DNA of 46,828 bases from JAGOVB01 sp964481175. Its GTDB lineage: Bacteria > Patescibacteriota > Minisyncoccia > Phycocordibacterales > PALSA-1337. A program made the translations under genes and the position numbers. Of this stretch, positions 45,765 to 46,828 are shown in pieces. The notes beneath the pieces are model-generated. The model was not told the origin of the DNA, made no database searches, and saw nothing but the letters and a program-made list of their open reading frames with translations. Where the stretch lies: positions 1-46,828 of the forward strand of contig CAYZSZ010000006.1 of assembly GCA_964481175.1 (NCBI GenBank), read 5' to 3'. Each line of letters starts with the position of its first letter. Positions within the stretch are counted from its first letter, which is position 1.

Positions 45765-46828
45765 TTAGATCTCCTCCTTTAATAGAGCATTATAGTCCTT
45801 AACAAAATACTTCTCAGGAAAATACGGGACGATTAAATTAACTAACTTACGCAATATTTTTGAATCTATGAGCGCCCATGCTTTCATTTTAAATGTAAGG
45901 CCCCAGGCAACATTTACTCTCTTTCTTCTTTTAATTTCGTACGTATGTAGTGCTTTTTCAAGCGAGTACGTGTCAGAAATCTTCATCAGTTCTCCAGACA
46001 AAACATACCCATCTTCCATGGCCATTGATCCCCCGATCCCTGCGTATGGCTCGAAACCATGCGCAGCATCGCCCAGTAAAACCACTCGTCCATTTACCCA
46101 CTTTTTTAACCTAATATGTATTAAATCAGCTGGAATTATTTCTTCGTCTTTTATGTGCTCAAGGATTTGAGGAACCATTGCAGTCTCATCTTTAAAATCT
46201 TGTACCAACCGATCTATCCTCCCTTTCGGATCATCCCATAGAATGTTGTGACTGAGAGTTGCGATAATCGCCAGCGTTTTGTCTCCGCTATCAAAAATAG
46301 AAATAAATTCTGAAGGTTCAATGTATTCGGATATTGTTGCTTCAGTTTTATATTTATTATCGATCCACGTATACCACACACGCCACTTACTCACCTTCTG
46401 CACATCTTTTTGAAAAAGCATGTTGCGAACCTTTGAGTGAATTCCATCAGCTCCAATCACCAAATCGTACTCTTTAACAGTTGTGTCTGTGAATGTTACG
46501 CGTACTTTCTCCTTGGTCTGATCAATCGATTCAACTGACGTATTCATAGTTATTTTTGAAGCGTCAATTCTACTCATCAACCACTCGTGCAAATCACTTC
46601 GTTTTATCAAATTTAACGCCATTCCGTAGGTGCTATAAAAATCCTTCAGATTATATTTTTTCAGAAGACTTCCTTTCCCATCATAAATACAATAATTTTT
46701 AATACGTGTACCGGCCTCATCGAAAACGCCGTCCAAACCCAGTTTTTTCAAAACATTTCTGCCATTATTCCAAATACTCAAAGAATATCCTTGATGTTTC
46801 CAGTCGGGAGATTTTTCAACAATATCAT
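45765..46828 (-). CDS. FAD-dependent monooxygenase, 5' end outside the window
   Basis: The open frame runs off the right edge: in-frame codons upstream of the apparent TTG start at 46781 read DIVEKSPDWKHQGYSLSIWN, as expected for the segment following the N-terminal GxGxxG FAD-binding motif of PheA/UbiH-type monooxygenases. Visible features are DLVIGADGIHSKVRNML (DG motif) and GDAAHGFEPYAGIGGSMAMEDGYVL (the GD motif contacting FAD). Closest in kind to tetracycline- or aromatic-hydroxylating oxygenases; the substrate is unknown. The N-terminal ~25-30 residues are missing. Confidence 0.85.
   Translation of the reverse strand, partial: DIVEKSPDWKHQGYSLSIWNNGRNVLKKLGLDGVFDEAGTRIKNYCIYDGKGSLLKKYNLKDFYSTYGMALNLIKRSDLHEWLMSRIDASKITMNTSVESIDQTKEKVRVTFTDTTVKEYDLVIGADGIHSKVRNMLFQKDVQKVSKWRVWYTWIDNKYKTEATISEYIEPSEFISIFDSGDKTLAIIATLSHNILWDDPKGRIDRLVQDFKDETAMVPQILEHIKDEEIIPADLIHIRLKKWVNGRVVLLGDAAHGFEPYAGIGGSMAMEDGYVLSGELMKISDTYSLEKALHTYEIKRRKRVNVAWGLTFKMKAWALIDSKILRKLVNLIVPYFPEKYFVKDYNALLKEEI

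Noticed and set aside
46779..46781. TTG at 46781 as the true start of the FAD monooxygenase
   Set aside because: The frame stays open and protein-like to the window edge (DIVEKSPDWKHQ), so the gene continues outside the window.
1..46828. CRISPR arrays, insertion sequences, prophage genes, tRNA or rRNA genes, replication origin
   Set aside because: No direct-repeat arrays, transposases, integrases, tRNA T-loop/CCA patterns, rRNA segments or DnaA-box clusters were found by reading both strands.

Overview
The window looks like chromosome from a Candidate Phyla Radiation bacterium (Patescibacteria, most likely a Parcubacteria-type lineage). This is inference from gene content, not a phylogeny. 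The supporting features are very compact coding, a RecO reduced to about 160 residues, an elongation factor P whose tip loop lacks the usual proline-glycine-lysine, small aminoacyl-tRNA synthetases, a eukaryote-like (HYGH) isoleucyl-tRNA synthetase, and many short membrane proteins of unknown function. TGA is used as a stop (recO, the VOC gene), so the UGA-glycine code of Gracilibacteria/SR1 does not apply.

Layout. (1) 1-5030: a repressor-like HTH gene on the minus strand, then ftsK, a small membrane-anchored protein, recA and efp on the plus strand, closed by a strong terminator. (2) 5046-6760: a small helical protein and the rpsF-ssb-rpsR operon, with a structured rpsF leader resembling the S6:S18 autoregulatory RNA. 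(3) 6759-19877: a minus-strand block of tatD, metG, an AI-2E-type permease, an M16 peptidase, glyS, a large one-helix surface protein, recO, ileS and argS. IleRS carries a complete histidine-phosphatase domain inside its catalytic half. A promoter-to-terminator small RNA gene lies between argS and ileS. (4) 19919-26500: a large membrane protein, glyA, two tandem structured small RNA genes, thyA, a HIT protein, a dCMP-deaminase-like fusion, a nucleotidyltransferase and dihydrofolate reductase. glyA, thyA, the deaminase and DHFR together cover dUMP supply, thymidylate synthesis and folate recycling. (5) 26499-27344: two small cassettes with different proteins but near-identical leaders and covarying terminators. 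(6) 27382-28539: secE-nusG-rplK. (7) 28619-33535: SIMPL protein, pseudouridine synthase, methyltransferase, efflux adaptor, family-2 glycosyltransferase. (8) 33546-35211: a thiol-redox group (CxxC thioredoxin-like, VKOR, DsbA-like). (9) 35224-41494: membrane proteins (VTT-like, DUF2177, YciB, DUF1295, DUF817, PAP2-like), rlmH, a VOC protein, a 41-residue charged protein, and HD, P-loop kinase and CYTH genes. (10) 41512-46828: two Nudix-like proteins, a signal-anchored protein, a 2H phosphoesterase, a HAD phosphatase, diacylglycerol kinase, an alpha/beta hydrolase and a FAD monooxygenase cut by the window edge.

Two gene-start architectures recur. Nineteen genes have a -10 hexamer exactly six bases before the ATG, often with an upstream TG, so transcription should begin on the start codon (leaderless mRNA). 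A second group has a TTGACA-like -35 plus a -10 or a leader with a Shine-Dalgarno sequence or RNA structure: the small RNAs, several small, rather G+C-rich singletons, the HTH gene and rpsF. The six-base rule was also used to choose start codons where the longest reading frame was misleading.
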